From CAYRPN01 sp964426135 (GTDB taxonomy: Bacteria > Planctomycetota > Phycisphaerae > Phycisphaerales > Phycisphaeraceae), in assembly GCA_964426135.1 (NCBI GenBank), contig CAYRPN010000088.1, forward strand, positions 1 through 24,071: DNA of 24,071 nucleotides. Reading direction: 5' to 3'. Below are positions 24,047 to 24,071 of the stretch, piece by piece (the stretch's first letter is position 1; every line of letters starts with the position of its first letter). A program made the translations under genes and the position numbers. A model generated the notes under the pieces. That model was not told where the DNA came from, searched no databases, and saw only the letters and a program-made list of their open reading frames with translations.

Positions 24047-24071
24047 TCCCCTCTCCCCCAGTCTGCTGGGG

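Overview
The window looks like a GC-rich metagenomic scaffold from a member of the Planctomycetota, most likely Phycisphaerae or a close relative. The evidence is a PSCyt1/DUF1549-DUF1553 protein with a DUF1501 protein downstream on the same strand, a secreted PQQ-like beta-propeller beginning 'DWPQFRGP', a secreted sialate O-acetylesterase, a protein with a pseudopilin-G-like domain that is not itself a pseudopilin, and intergenic space packed with palindromic repeats. No rRNA, tRNA, CRISPR array, transposase or phage gene was seen. A run of exactly 100 N (9220-9319) inside a 68-bp tandem array marks an assembly gap.

Layout. 1-362: repeats. 363-1466 (-): CpaF/TadA-type ATPase with no Tad partners. 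1531-2138 (+): Phd-like antitoxin and PIN toxin. 2186-2815 (-): AMMECR1-domain protein. 2869-3279 (+): cupin. 3518-9082 (-): DUF1501 protein, a frameshifted VapC with its probable antitoxin, and the large cytochrome/DUF1553 protein. 9083-9553: tandem repeats and the gap. 9554-11104 (+): sialate O-acetylesterase. 11425-12726 (+): PQQ-like propeller. 12727-13299: nested inverted repeats. 13300-14355 (+): ROK protein. 14500-15879 (-): secreted TraB-like protein with an embedded T2SSG domain. 16195-17445 (-): MgtC/DUF4010 membrane protein. 17594-20263 (-): large secreted protein with a putative alpha/alpha barrel. 20421-23690 (-): glycine decarboxylase GcvP. 23691-24071: repeats.

The gene content suggests a heterotroph working on complex organic matter: exported esterase, DUF1501 and PSCyt1 proteins, a propeller and a barrel protein, plus a ROK sugar-kinase-like protein and one-carbon/glycine metabolism. 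Most of these roles rest on family membership, and no single pathway is complete in the window.

The most striking feature is the repeat load. At least three kinds of element occur: (i) degenerate 7- or 8-bp tandem arrays, (ii) hairpins of the CCCTCTCCCT-AGGGAGAGGG type with a CTGGGGTGAGGGTC tail, and (iii) long perfect inverted repeats with 15-27 bp arms. They fill nearly every intergenic space and also sit in frame inside five conserved proteins (DUF1553, GcvP, ROK, the TraB/T2SSG protein and the barrel protein), where they are translated as extra loops. In three genes the stop codon lies inside a repeat arm. This resembles the Rickettsia palindromic elements in coding sequence and the cyanobacterial heptanucleotide STRR repeats. 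It is the best candidate here for an under-described system.
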